DNA from: CAIKMD01 sp963740675
Lineage (GTDB): Bacteria > Pseudomonadota > Alphaproteobacteria > ATCC43930 > CGMCC-115725
Direction of reading: 5' to 3'
DNA length: 64,000 nucleotides
NCBI GenBank assembly: GCA_963740675.1
Contig: CAVUFS010000005.1
Span: forward strand, 186,001-250,000
Below the pieces are notes generated by a model. It did no database searches and was not told where the DNA came from. It saw only the letters and a list, made by a program, of their open reading frames with translations. Both the position numbers and the translations under genes were made by a program. Shown in pieces: positions 27,208-34,622 of the stretch (position 1 is its first letter; every line of letters begins with the position of its first letter).

Positions 27208-28146
27208 TCACGGCAGGAACTTCTCCGTATAGAGTGTCTGCATATCGACGGCGTGGTCGAGCAGACCGGTATCGGTGATCGCCTGGCCGACGACCGCGAC
27301 TGCTTTCGCATCGAAGCGGCCGTCGCGCGAGAAAAGCGGCATCTGCTCGCGATAAGTTTGTGCCGCGACCTCGGGCGAAAGCCGCGAGACCTCTTGCGCC
27401 ACTTTGAGCGTCGCCGCTTCGTTCTTCTCCATGAAGATAATGGTCTCGAACCACGCCTTGAGGAAACGCCGCAGGAGCGCTGGATCCTTCTCGATAAGAT
27501 CGTTCGAAGCGAAGATCACATGGCCGAGAAAATCCGGGATCACATCGCCCATGCGGACGAGGATGCGCACTTTGCCCTGCGCCTGCAGCTCATAGGCATC
27601 CTCGGTCCCGTCGACGCCGGCATCGACATTGCCCGTCATCAGCGCGGCGATAATGCCCGGCCGGCCGCCGGTATCGGCGATATGGAGACCGTCTCGTCCC
27701 CAGCCCTCGCGCCGCGCAGTCTCGAGCGCGGTCCAGCCGGTCAGGCTGTTCGCCGGTCCCGAGCCGATGGTCTTGCCCTTGAGCTGGGCGATCTTGGTAA
27801 TCGGCGAATTATATTTGACAATGATCGAGATATTCATCGGCGCGCCGAACATCGCCGCGACCGTCATCTCGGGCGAGCCTTTGGCGATCGACGCCATCTC
27901 TGGGCCGGAGCCGAGCGCGATATCGAGCTGATGCGCTGCCATCGCCTGATGCATCTTGCCACCACCGCCGAAGCCGATGCTCTCGGTTTCGATGCCGTAT
28001 TTGGCGAAGATGCCGTTCTCGCGGCCGATCTCGACCGGCGTGAAATTGAAAGCACGCGCCTCGGGCTTGCCAATACGCAGGTGATCGGCGGCCTGCGCGC
28101 CGCTTGCGGCCAGGAGAAGCACAAGCCCGATAACGGCGATTTTCAT
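27208..28146 (-). CDS. NMT1/THI5-like ABC substrate-binding protein (class A)
   Basis: 312 aa with signal peptide MKIAVIGLVLLLAASGAQAA. Class A features: LRIGKPEARAFNFTPVEIG, GGGGKMHQAMAAHQLDIAL, GSGPEMASIAKGSPEMTV and the C-terminal TLYTEKFLP. It is orphan. It is downstream of, and in the same orientation as, the paralogue at 28270-29220, separated by a palindromic repeat, so co-transcription is doubtful. Convergent with the TPR/GT-like gene. Confidence 0.88.
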   Translation of the reverse strand: MKIAVIGLVLLLAASGAQAADHLRIGKPEARAFNFTPVEIGRENGIFAKYGIETESIGFGGGGKMHQAMAAHQLDIALGSGPEMASIAKGSPEMTVAAMFGAPMNISIIVKYNSPITKIAQLKGKTIGSGPANSLTGWTALETARREGWGRDGLHIADTGGRPGIIAALMTGNVDAGVDGTEDAYELQAQGKVRILVRMGDVIPDFLGHVIFASNDLIEKDPALLRRFLKAWFETIIFMEKNEAATLKVAQEVSRLSPEVAAQTYREQMPLFSRDGRFDAKAVAVVGQAITDTGLLDHAVDMQTLYTEKFLP

Positions 28147-28166
28147 GAATCCCCCTCGCCGAAACT

Positions 28167-28249
28167 CGTCATTGCGAGAAGCCCGGAGGGCGACGAAGCA
28201 ATCCAGTCTGTTTCAACCACTGGATTGCTTCGCTGCGCTCGCAATGACG
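28167..28249. repeat. Palindromic intergenic repeat, copy 1
   Basis: This is an inverted repeat with outer arms CGTCATTGCGAG and CTCGCAATGACG and inner arms GAAGCAATCCAG / CTGGATTGCTTC. The same outer and inner arms recur at 43343-43452. This is the type of short palindromic element common in alphaproteobacterial intergenic space. It sits between two class A SBP genes, where the RNA hairpin could separate their expression. Confidence 0.8.
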
Positions 28250-28269
28250 ATTGCTGGTATCGATCGGCC

Positions 28270-29220
28270 TCACGGCAGGAACTTCTCGGTATAGAGGCTC
28301 GCCATATCGGGCGACGCGTCGGTCAGCTTTAGATCGGCAAAGGAGCGTTTCAGATTGGTCAGCGTCTCGGCGTCGAATTTGCAATCATCCGAGAACGCGG
28401 CGAGGTTGAGATCGAAATCCTTGGCCTGCACGGCCGCCGAGGCATTGGTAACCTCGCGCTCGATCGCGACGCTTTCGTCGCGATGCGCGTGCATATAGCC
28501 GATGGTCTCGAGCCAACCGGCGAGAAAGCGGCGCAGCGTATCGGGATTATCGGCCATTAGCCGCTTCGTCGCATAGATCACGCCGCCGCCGACATGGCCG
28601 GCATATTTCGACGCCGGGATCAGCAGCCGCCCGGTGTGCTCTTCCTCCATGGTGAAGGCAATCACTGTCCCGGTATAAGCGGCATCGACGGCGTGGGTTT
28701 TGAGCGACGCCGTCACCGCCGAGGGGCTGTTGCCGATCTCGACGATATCGACGCCTTTCGGTCCCCAGCCCTCGCGACGATCGAGCTCGAGCGTCAGCCA
28801 ATAAGAGAGCCCGCCGACCGCTGCGACGGCGATCTTCTTGCCCTTCAGATCGGCGACATCGTGTATCGGTGAATCCGCTGGAACGAGGATGCCGAGGAAG
28901 GCGACAGCCGGCGCAACATTGCACACGGCTAGCTCCGGCGCGCCTTTCGCGATAAGCGCCATCTCCGGTCCGCCGCCGATCCCGATATCGACGCTGCCGG
29001 CCAGCATCGCCTGATGCATCTTGGCCGCGCCTTGGAAAGCGACGATCTCCACATCGAGCCCGTGTTTCGCGAAGATACCGGTCTTCACCCCGATATCGAG
29101 CGGCAACACTGCCGGCGAGGTCAGCGCCGCTTTGCCGACCGGGAGTTTTTCGGCGGCGTGGGCGGATGATGCAAAAATGCACGCCATCGCGATGACGAAT
29201 GCGCGCCGTATCGGTTTCAT
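28270..29220 (-). CDS. NMT1/THI5-like ABC substrate-binding protein (class A)
   Basis: 316 aa from the ATG at 29220, which starts the signal peptide MKPIRRAFVIAMACIFASSA; the frame is open further upstream but lacks family sequence there. Class A pattern: VGKAALTSPAVLPLDIG, GAAKMHQAMLAGSVDIGIG, GGPEMALIAKGAPELAV and the C-terminal SLYTEKFLP. It is the nearest neighbour and close relative of the SBP at 27208. No transport subunits are adjacent. The cupin gene lies upstream on the same strand, with a palindromic repeat in between. Confidence 0.87.
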   Translation of the reverse strand: MKPIRRAFVIAMACIFASSAHAAEKLPVGKAALTSPAVLPLDIGVKTGIFAKHGLDVEIVAFQGAAKMHQAMLAGSVDIGIGGGPEMALIAKGAPELAVCNVAPAVAFLGILVPADSPIHDVADLKGKKIAVAAVGGLSYWLTLELDRREGWGPKGVDIVEIGNSPSAVTASLKTHAVDAAYTGTVIAFTMEEEHTGRLLIPASKYAGHVGGGVIYATKRLMADNPDTLRRFLAGWLETIGYMHAHRDESVAIEREVTNASAAVQAKDFDLNLAAFSDDCKFDAETLTNLKRSFADLKLTDASPDMASLYTEKFLP

Positions 29221-29243
29221 GCCCTGTGCTCCCCCTTCGCCTT

Positions 29244-29310
29244 CCCCGGCGAAAGGCGGGGTCCATTCATCGACTGCGCGATTGAGCCATGGACCCGGCC
29301 TTCGCCGGGG
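29244..29310. repeat. Second type of palindromic intergenic repeat
   Basis: Arms CCCCGGCGAA..GGGGTCCAT and ATGGACCCGGCCTTCGCCGGGG flank a 22-base centre. The left arm has a small deletion relative to the right. It sits just upstream of the SBP start at 29220, between it and the cupin gene. Elements with this core are abundant in many alphaproteobacterial genomes. Confidence 0.75.
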
Positions 29311-29354
29311 AGACGAATTTTTTGGCTGATAACGATTAGCCGACAGCTTGCGGC

Positions 29355-29849
29355 TTATTTCGCCGTCTCTTTGTCGTAGACCTGCAGTCGATCCTCGTTC
29401 ATCCAATCCTTGTGCTGATCGAGATTGATGCGCGCGGGTTTCGAATCGCGCGATTCCTTGGACACGATCTGCAGGATCTCGAGATCCTCGTTCCCGATCT
29501 TCTCGAACCAATAGCGCGAACCGCCGGGCAGATGGATGCCGCCATTCGGACCGATCTCGCCGAGCAGCTTGTCGCCGACACCGTAGAAGCGCGCGGCGCC
29601 CTTCAGCACCATCCAAACGGTGTCGCCGCCAGTGTGATAGTGAAGATTGTTCTCACCGCCTTCTTTAACAATCTGCACGTTGAGCCGCATGAGATCGCCG
29701 CGCATCAGATTGGCGATCTGCTTCACCATTGGCTCGCCATCACGATCGTTCTGCTCGGCCGGCTTCTGATAAGCGAAGGTCACGATCTTCGCCTCGGCCG
29801 CACGATGAAATGCCTCTTTCTGCTCGGCATTAATCGTCGCATCGCTCAT
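29355..29849 (-). CDS. Cupin-domain protein
   Basis: 164 aa starting MSDATINAEQ. The cupin barrel is visible: LMRGDLMRLNVQIVKEGG, metal-binding motif 1 NNLHYHTGGDTVWMVLKG (His-x-His ... ), and motif 2 around GGIHLPGGSRYWFEKIG. The second His is replaced by a PGGSRYWFE sequence, so the metal site may be incomplete. Cupins of this size act as dioxygenases, isomerases or sensors. Being next to SBPs and near oxygenase genes it may belong to a catabolic set; this is inference. Confidence 0.75.
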   Translation of the reverse strand: MSDATINAEQKEAFHRAAEAKIVTFAYQKPAEQNDRDGEPMVKQIANLMRGDLMRLNVQIVKEGGENNLHYHTGGDTVWMVLKGAARFYGVGDKLLGEIGPNGGIHLPGGSRYWFEKIGNEDLEILQIVSKESRDSKPARINLDQHKDWMNEDRLQVYDKETAK

Positions 29850-29920
29850 GGGACGCTCCCTCCTGGCGCTTTTGACGTGAGTTTAAGCGCGCGTGGGGAA
29901 ACCGGCAAGGATGGGGGCTG

Positions 29921-30294
29921 TCAGTCGATGGGCGGCTTGATCCCGGTGGCGCGCGCATGCATTTCGAGCCAGCGGCCTTCGACGTCGCGGCTCATCATAT
30001 AAACGCGACGATTTTCCGGATCGCCATAGCGCGCGCAAAGCTCATCGAGCATCGGGATGCGTTGGTACTCTTCTTGATAGAGACGCTCCTGCATCAGGAA
30101 AATCTCCTCGCAGGACATGGCTTCGAGCCGGTCGATATTCGTCTCGATGACGTCGAGCTTCAGGATCAGTTTTCGAAGCTGGTGGCGGTCTCCATCATGA
30201 TCTCGGCCGCCTGCGAATGCCGCGGCAGCATCAACGCCGTGCCGCCGGCGACGATGCCCGTCAACACGCGACTCCGACCGATGGCTTTCGTCAT
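29921..30294 (-). pseudogene. Small exported protein, frameshifted in an A-run
   Basis: An ATG at 30294 starts a signal peptide (MTKAIGRSRVLTGIVAGG, cleavage near SQAAE). The frame stops after TSFEN, but the next frame continues smoothly as KLILKLDVIETNIDRLEAM and ends KPPID at 29921. One A missing from the AAAA run near 30165 explains it. Joined, the product is about 125 aa, with a helical mature part and conserved-looking Glu/Tyr residues. It lies 9 bases downstream of the ModA-like gene, so it is likely co-transcribed. Function unknown. Confidence 0.6.
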
Positions 30295-30303
30295 GGCGGC
30301 TTC

Positions 30304-31143
30304 TCAATTCCCGGTTTGCAGCGGCGCTTCGAAACCGTATTTCGCCAGCACGGTCTGGCCCGCCGCGGAGAGAATATACATCGTGAGGAGATTGGCCTTC
30401 GCGGCATCCGCCGATTTCAGCACGGTCAGTCCGTAATCGGCGCCGGTCGCCAGCGCTGGCGGCAACTCGATACTGGTCGCGCCCGGCAATTGTGTCAGCG
30501 CTTCCTTGGCACCGGTGCAATAGGCGAGAAAAATATCCGCGCGCCCTTCTTTCAGATGCCAGGCATAGGGCGTGATACCGTCGGGCGGCTGCGGCGAGGT
30601 GGGTCCGCCCATCAATTGCAGCGCCTTGGCATCAAGCTTGGCGCGGCTGCCCGGCGTCACAGCATCTGCTTTGCCAAACATCGCCCAGGCATAATCGCCG
30701 GAGGGATCGGATTTCGGCGTCGATGTGCCGAGCTTCACGGCGGGATCGAGCATGGCGGAGAGCAGCGTCGCGCTCGTCAGAGCGAGGCCGGGCCGTGCGA
30801 TGGCGCAAAGCTGATTGCGCGCGAAGAGAACGACCGGACCCGACAGACCTTCCTCTTGCAGCTTTTGCGGATTGCCCATATCGGCCGAGGCGAAGACGTC
30901 GCCGGCCGTGCCTTTCTCGAAACCTTCGCGGAGCAAGCCGGAAGATTTGAAATTGGCGTCGACCGCCATGCCATAAGCCGCGGTAAAGCCCTTGGCGATT
31001 TCGAGCATGGCGTTGCGCAGGCTGCCCGCCGCATGAAGGCGAACCGGCGATGCATCGGCAGCATGGCTGGGGGCGATCACGACTGGAACCAGCGCGAGGC
31101 TCGCGAGAAAGAACGCGACGATTGCGTCCGTTCGAAGGCCCAT
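30304..31143 (-). CDS. ModA-like molybdate-type substrate-binding protein
   Basis: 279 aa from the ATG at 31143, starting a signal peptide that ends near SHAAD. The ModA/SBP_bac_11 pattern is present: VRLHAAGSLRNAMLEIAKGF, FKSSGLLREGFEKGTAGDVF, ASADMGNPQKLQEEG, LFARNQLCAIARPG and ALATGADYGLTVL. The first Ser is in AAGS, where ModA proteins ligate the oxyanion. modB and modC are absent. A ModE-like operator is 33 bases upstream of the start. The small exported protein follows. Molybdate or tungstate is the best guess; a different ligand is possible since the middle motif GTSTPKSDPSGDYAW is shared by a broader group. Confidence 0.82.
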   Translation of the reverse strand: MGLRTDAIVAFFLASLALVPVVIAPSHAADASPVRLHAAGSLRNAMLEIAKGFTAAYGMAVDANFKSSGLLREGFEKGTAGDVFASADMGNPQKLQEEGLSGPVVLFARNQLCAIARPGLALTSATLLSAMLDPAVKLGTSTPKSDPSGDYAWAMFGKADAVTPGSRAKLDAKALQLMGGPTSPQPPDGITPYAWHLKEGRADIFLAYCTGAKEALTQLPGATSIELPPALATGADYGLTVLKSADAAKANLLTMYILSAAGQTVLAKYGFEAPLQTGN

Positions 31144-31175
31144 GAACCGCTCCACCCTGGTGTCGTGCGCATTTC

Positions 31176-31199
31176 CGTTATACTTTAACGGATATATCG
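31176..31199. promoter_or_regulatory. ModE-like operator between ModA-like and DUF2325 genes
   Basis: Arms CGTTATAC and ATATATCG are separated by exactly 8 bases, the geometry of the Escherichia coli modA operator. Six of eight positions are symmetric. It lies 33 bases upstream of the ModA-like start and 66 bases upstream of the divergent DUF2325 start, so one site could control both. No modE gene is in the window. Confidence 0.55.
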
Positions 31200-31264
31200 C
31201 AGCGGCAAAAGCCGCGTGCGCGGCCCTTTGACGAAACCCAGGCTGTCTGCCAAAATCGGTGTAT

Positions 31265-32620
31265 ATGGATGGACATAACGTACCGCCACTGAAAAGCACC
31301 CCCTCGCACCGGCTTGTTCCCGGGCTCGGTGGTTTGAGGCATGGTCATGCCCACGGCGAATGCGTCGATCATCGCGGCGCCGCCGCCTCGATCCTCGGGC
31401 GGCTCGATCAGCGCCCGCTCCTGCTGCATGACGATTACGCACCGCCGACAGAGAAGACCGCGCGCCGCCGCATCTGGGATTTGCATAATTCGCTGCATTG
31501 TTCGGTGATCGGCACCTGCCTCACCACCGGCGAGCTGCGCGGACTCCTGAGCAAATTCCACGGCCAGCTTCCCGACAAGCCGACCGAGCATCTGCTGCAC
31601 ACGATCGCGGTCGCAGCCGCCAGCCAGCACAACATCCTCGCCAAGCAATTGCAGAAGGCGCTCGACCGCCGGCATGCCAATGCCTTGCGGCACTTCGGCG
31701 ACGCCAAAAGCGTCGATGAGCTGCGCCGTTGTTGGCACGAAGCGCGCCAGGCTGGCGACATTCCCGGCGGCTATTGGGCCGTGCTGACCCACCCCAAGAC
31801 GGACGATGCGCTGCTGCGCGACGCCTTCGGCGACGTACATATGCTGTCGCATCTGGTCGGCGCCGCCAATCGCGCGGATATCCGCAAGCTGCACGAGCTC
31901 GAGGAAGAGAAAGCCGCGCTCGAGGAAAAGTTGGCGCGGCAACAGGCGCAGCTACGCGACGGCATCGTCGCGCGCGAAGCCAAGATCCGTAAGTTGAACG
32001 ACACGATCGCCGCGATGATGGTGCCCTCGAGCCAACCTGCCAGCGACTCAAATCCGGCCGAGATCGCCGTGCTTCACGGCATCGTCGCCGATCTGCGCAA
32101 GCTGCTCGATCGCGAAGTGGCGCGGCGCCAGCGCGCCGAGACGCGCAATGAGGAGCTGACGCTCGCGGCGCAGAGAGCGGATCGGTCGCGCGCGGTGGCC
32201 GATCGCGAGCTGGCCGCGCTGCGCGACGAGCTGGATGCGGTCGAAGCGCATATTGTCTCGCGCGAGACGCGCGACGCGGCGGAGACCGGCATCGATCTCG
32301 GCGGCGCGGCGCTGCTCTATGTCGGCGGCCGGCCACATCAGGTCGCGCAGTTGCGGCAGATGATCGAAGCCGGCGGCGGCCAGCTCATCCATCATGATGG
32401 CGGTGTCGAGGAACGATCGGATCTGCTGCCAGGCCTCGTCAGCCGCGCCGATGCCGCCTTCTTCCCGGTCGATTGCATCAGCCACAGCGCGGCACTGCTC
32501 TTGAAGCGGCTGTGCCAGCAAGCCGACAAGCCCTACGTGCCGCTGCGCAGCGCCGGCGTTGCCTCGATGCTGCGCGCCTTGCGCGCCTCGCCTTTCGCCC
32601 GCCGCGCCGCCGCGGAATAG
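31265..32620 (+). CDS. DUF2325 protein with central coiled coil
   Basis: About 451 aa from the ATG at 31265 (GTG 31259 also possible). Residues 30-200 are a conserved-looking helical region (RRRIWDLHNSLHCSVIGTCL, RHANALRHFGDAKSVDELRR). Residues 200-345 form a Glu/Arg/Ala-rich coiled coil. The C-terminus is a DUF2325 domain (ALLYVGGRPHQVAQLRQMI, DAAFFPVDCISHSAALLL) with a Cys-x2-His. DUF2325 has no established activity. Position opposite a ModA-like gene across a ModE-like site suggests a link to molybdenum metabolism. Confidence 0.75.
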   Translation: MDGHNVPPLKSTPSHRLVPGLGGLRHGHAHGECVDHRGAAASILGRLDQRPLLLHDDYAPPTEKTARRRIWDLHNSLHCSVIGTCLTTGELRGLLSKFHGQLPDKPTEHLLHTIAVAAASQHNILAKQLQKALDRRHANALRHFGDAKSVDELRRCWHEARQAGDIPGGYWAVLTHPKTDDALLRDAFGDVHMLSHLVGAANRADIRKLHELEEEKAALEEKLARQQAQLRDGIVAREAKIRKLNDTIAAMMVPSSQPASDSNPAEIAVLHGIVADLRKLLDREVARRQRAETRNEELTLAAQRADRSRAVADRELAALRDELDAVEAHIVSRETRDAAETGIDLGGAALLYVGGRPHQVAQLRQMIEAGGGQLIHHDGGVEERSDLLPGLVSRADAAFFPVDCISHSAALLLKRLCQQADKPYVPLRSAGVASMLRALRASPFARRAAAE

Positions 32621-32663
32621 CGAGCGGCGGAATTCCTTAGGCTTCCTGGTTTAAGAGGATGGG

Positions 32664-32885
32664 CTAGGCGGAACTTGGGCTTTCCGCGCGGACAAAGCGT
32701 TTCGGATCCGCGACAACCGAAAGCGCCAGCGTCTTGGTGTCGGCGGCATCGGACGCGGAAATCAAATGCGCGTGCTCGATGCCGTTTCGACTCGTGAACA
32801 GCCCGCTTAAGATCCAGACGACTTTCGGGAATGTGGTTGCGATGTCGCGGTAGCGGTCGCCGATTTGCGGTTGCTTCGATGTCAT
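32664..32885 (-). CDS. Conserved-looking small protein (73 aa)
   Basis: 73 aa from the ATG at 32885. The sequence is balanced and protein-like: MTSKQPQIGDRYRDIATTF, KVVWILSGLFTSRNGIEHAH, then SVVADPKRF. It resembles short hypothetical proteins seen in Rhizobiales. No signal peptide or membrane helix. The gene lies 15 bases downstream of the 61-aa gene on the same strand and probably shares its transcript. Function unknown. Confidence 0.6.
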   Translation of the reverse strand: MTSKQPQIGDRYRDIATTFPKVVWILSGLFTSRNGIEHAHLISASDAADTKTLALSVVADPKRFVRAESPSSA

Positions 32886-32900
32886 CCTTAACCCACCCAT

Positions 32901-33086
32901 TCAGCTCAGATCGCTTTCCATGACGACACGCTGGTGGCCGTCCTTCAGCGACTTTACCTGGTATTGGAGGATTCCGTGCTCGATCGGCATTGCCCGGACA
33001 ATCTCGAATTGTCCGGGCAGCGATAGGCGCAGATCGTTGGGAACGAACTGGACCTTCCGGCCGGCGGCGTATTTATGAGACGGCAT
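32901..33086 (-). CDS. Small protein (61 aa)
   Basis: 61 aa from the ATG at 33086, preceded by AAGGAG with ideal spacing. The sequence MPSHKYAAGRKVQFVPNDLR then LPGQFEIVRAMPIEHG and QYQVKSLKDGHQRVV looks like a small beta-barrel, similar to short KOW/SH3-like hypothetical proteins common in alphaproteobacteria. First gene of a two-gene unit with the 73-aa protein. Function unknown. Confidence 0.75.
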   Translation of the reverse strand: MPSHKYAAGRKVQFVPNDLRLSLPGQFEIVRAMPIEHGILQYQVKSLKDGHQRVVMESDLS

Positions 33087-33331
33087 GGCTATCGACTCCT
33101 TGTCAAAGGCTCTTGGTCGAAGCGGAATCGCGCCGATCGCCGCGCGGGATAATATAGTTGGACGAGGATTTCGGCGGCGGGTCACCGCGGCGAGTCGAGC
33201 GTTTTGCAAGCACGCGCCGTTGGCGCGAGCGGTGCAATGATCGCGATTGGTATTACATAGTGACGAAGCGCGGTCATTGTAAGCTGCCGCGTCGCGGTCA
33301 CGATCGGCGCGGCCATTCGTGCCGGCGTCGT

Positions 33332-33469
33332 TCAGCGCCGCTTTTGTCCCGCGACGGCGCCTTTACCCAGTCCTCCCATAACGGGTGTAACGGTGGCCTT
33401 CGCGCGTTCCGCCGCCGTTTTCTTCGGCTTCTTCACCTCGCGGTTCGACCGTTTCTGCCCTTTTGCCAT
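33332..33469 (-). CDS. Very small basic protein (45 aa)
   Basis: 45 aa with a GGAG eight bases before the ATG. The composition is extremely basic: MAKGQKRSNREVKKPKKTAA at the start and VAGQKRR at the end. Short Lys-rich proteins of this MAKGQ.RSN.E.KKPK type occur widely in Rhizobiales and Burkholderiales as hypothetical proteins. Binding nucleic acid is plausible from charge alone. It stands alone, next to decayed DNA on its upstream side. Confidence 0.65.
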   Translation of the reverse strand: MAKGQKRSNREVKKPKKTAAERAKATVTPVMGGLGKGAVAGQKRR

Positions 33470-33767
33470 GTGGATCTCCAATGATGCGAGGCTCGCGATC
33501 GCTCCGTCTCGGCCGACCGCTTCGCTATTTGCACCGCGACGGTTGTCGCAGGCTCGATGATGTCATGGGGCACGTAGCCAATGTGGCCGCGGTAAGTGGC
33601 CGATGGGCCCATGACTGCATAGAGCATGCCGTACTCGATTGCTATCGGTTCCTTGGTATCGCGTCCTCGCGTTTGGCTTTTCGCGGCGCCGGCAACATGC
33701 GCTCCATGGCACGCTCCGACCTCAACGATCCACTGTCCGCGTGCTGGCGGCGATCAACGGTGCTCGT

Positions 33768-33845
33768 TTACAGCGCCATCACCACCGATTTGACCTCGGT
33801 ATAAAGCTCGAGCACTTCGCGGCCCCGATTCTCGCGGCAGCAGGC
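33768..33845 (-). pseudogene. Remnant of an aldehyde dehydrogenase C-terminus
   Basis: The minus strand reads GREVLELYTEVKSVVMAL then a stop, preceded by CRENR. This is the standard last 20 to 25 residues of NAD-dependent aldehyde dehydrogenases (GRE..G..L..YTEVKSV). No upstream part of the 480-residue enzyme is present, and the flanks 33470-33767 and 33846-33920 show no other supported gene. It marks a large deletion. Confidence 0.7.
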
Positions 33846-33920
33846 GGCAAGCCGGCCGGCGTCCGCCGCCGCGATGGGAATGAAGGTGCTTTATTCGGCC
33901 GTCGGTCGGTCCTACGGCGT

Positions 33921-34388
33921 TCACTCGTATGGCCCGATGTGGAATATCATGCTCGCGGTCGTCAGCAACGCGATGAGGAACAAGAGCACCGCAACGATGA
34001 AAGTAGCGGAGATCGGATACCGGCTTTCACCGTGAATAAGCCCTTGCTCGATCATGCGGCGCCGCGCCTTCCGCAGGCCCAGCATAAAATCGGCGTGATA
34101 CCAGATGCCGAACGCCAGCATGGCTGCGCCCAAGATGACGAGGCTGAGCCCGAACCGCCGCGGCGCTTCGCTGTCGCTTGGCAATAGATTGGCGGTCTTG
34201 AGATGCACGAAGACCTGCGCGATCGTGAAGCCGAAGCTGATCAGCGACAGCGCCGTTCGGATCACCGACATGAGCGTTCGGTCGGCACTCATGCGCGTGC
34301 GCTGGAATGCCATGCCGGTGTTGCGCGATGCCAATTCGACGGAAATCTGGCTCGACGGGGATTGTGCCGTGACGGGCTGATCAACCAT
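33921..34388 (-). CDS. DUF202 inner-membrane protein
   Basis: 155 aa with the DUF202 pattern: ELASRNTGMAFQRTRMSADR, TLMSVIRTALSLISFGFTIA, RFGLSLVILGAAMLAFGIWY and a third helix TFIVAVLLFLIALLT. It has three transmembrane segments, as in YidH-type proteins, whose role is unknown. The ATG at 34388 has GGAG nine bases upstream. Its start overlaps the end of the damaged DUF1622 gene, so the two were an operon. Confidence 0.82.
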   Translation of the reverse strand: MVDQPVTAQSPSSQISVELASRNTGMAFQRTRMSADRTLMSVIRTALSLISFGFTIAQVFVHLKTANLLPSDSEAPRRFGLSLVILGAAMLAFGIWYHADFMLGLRKARRRMIEQGLIHGESRYPISATFIVAVLLFLIALLTTASMIFHIGPYE

Positions 34389-34619
34389 TTCCACTCACTC
34401 CGTTCGGGGATCTGCGATCGAATTTCTCGATATCGTTTTCGAGAAAATAATTGAGGAAGGTGGGGATTGTGCCGATCGCGGCGAGCTGTCCGATCGCGGT
34501 CCAGCTCGGCGAAATTGCCGGACCGACGATGTCTGCAGCGAGTATGCGATGATGATGGCTGCGGCCGCCTCGATCGATTGAGGGATGTGCCCTGCGCCAA
34601 GTTTGACGAGTTCTTCCAT
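34381..34619 (-). pseudogene. DUF1622 membrane protein with internal deletion and frame change
   Basis: The ATG at 34619 gives MEELVKLGAGHIPQSIEAAA then AIIIAYS. The sequence then jumps to another frame that reads AADIVGPAISPSWTAIGQLA, then AIGTIPTFLNYFLENDIEKF to a stop at 34381. The second part is the signature end of DUF1622 proteins. Intact members are about 110 to 120 residues with three helices; about 35 residues around the second helix are missing here. So it is a pseudogene by internal deletion. It lies 3 bases after the methyltransferase stop and overlaps the DUF202 start. Confidence 0.65.
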
Positions 34620-34622
34620 CGA

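Noticed and set aside
33470..33627. Small minus-strand frame upstream of the 45-aa basic gene
   Set aside because: It overlaps the supported basic gene and shows no ribosome-binding site or recognised pattern.
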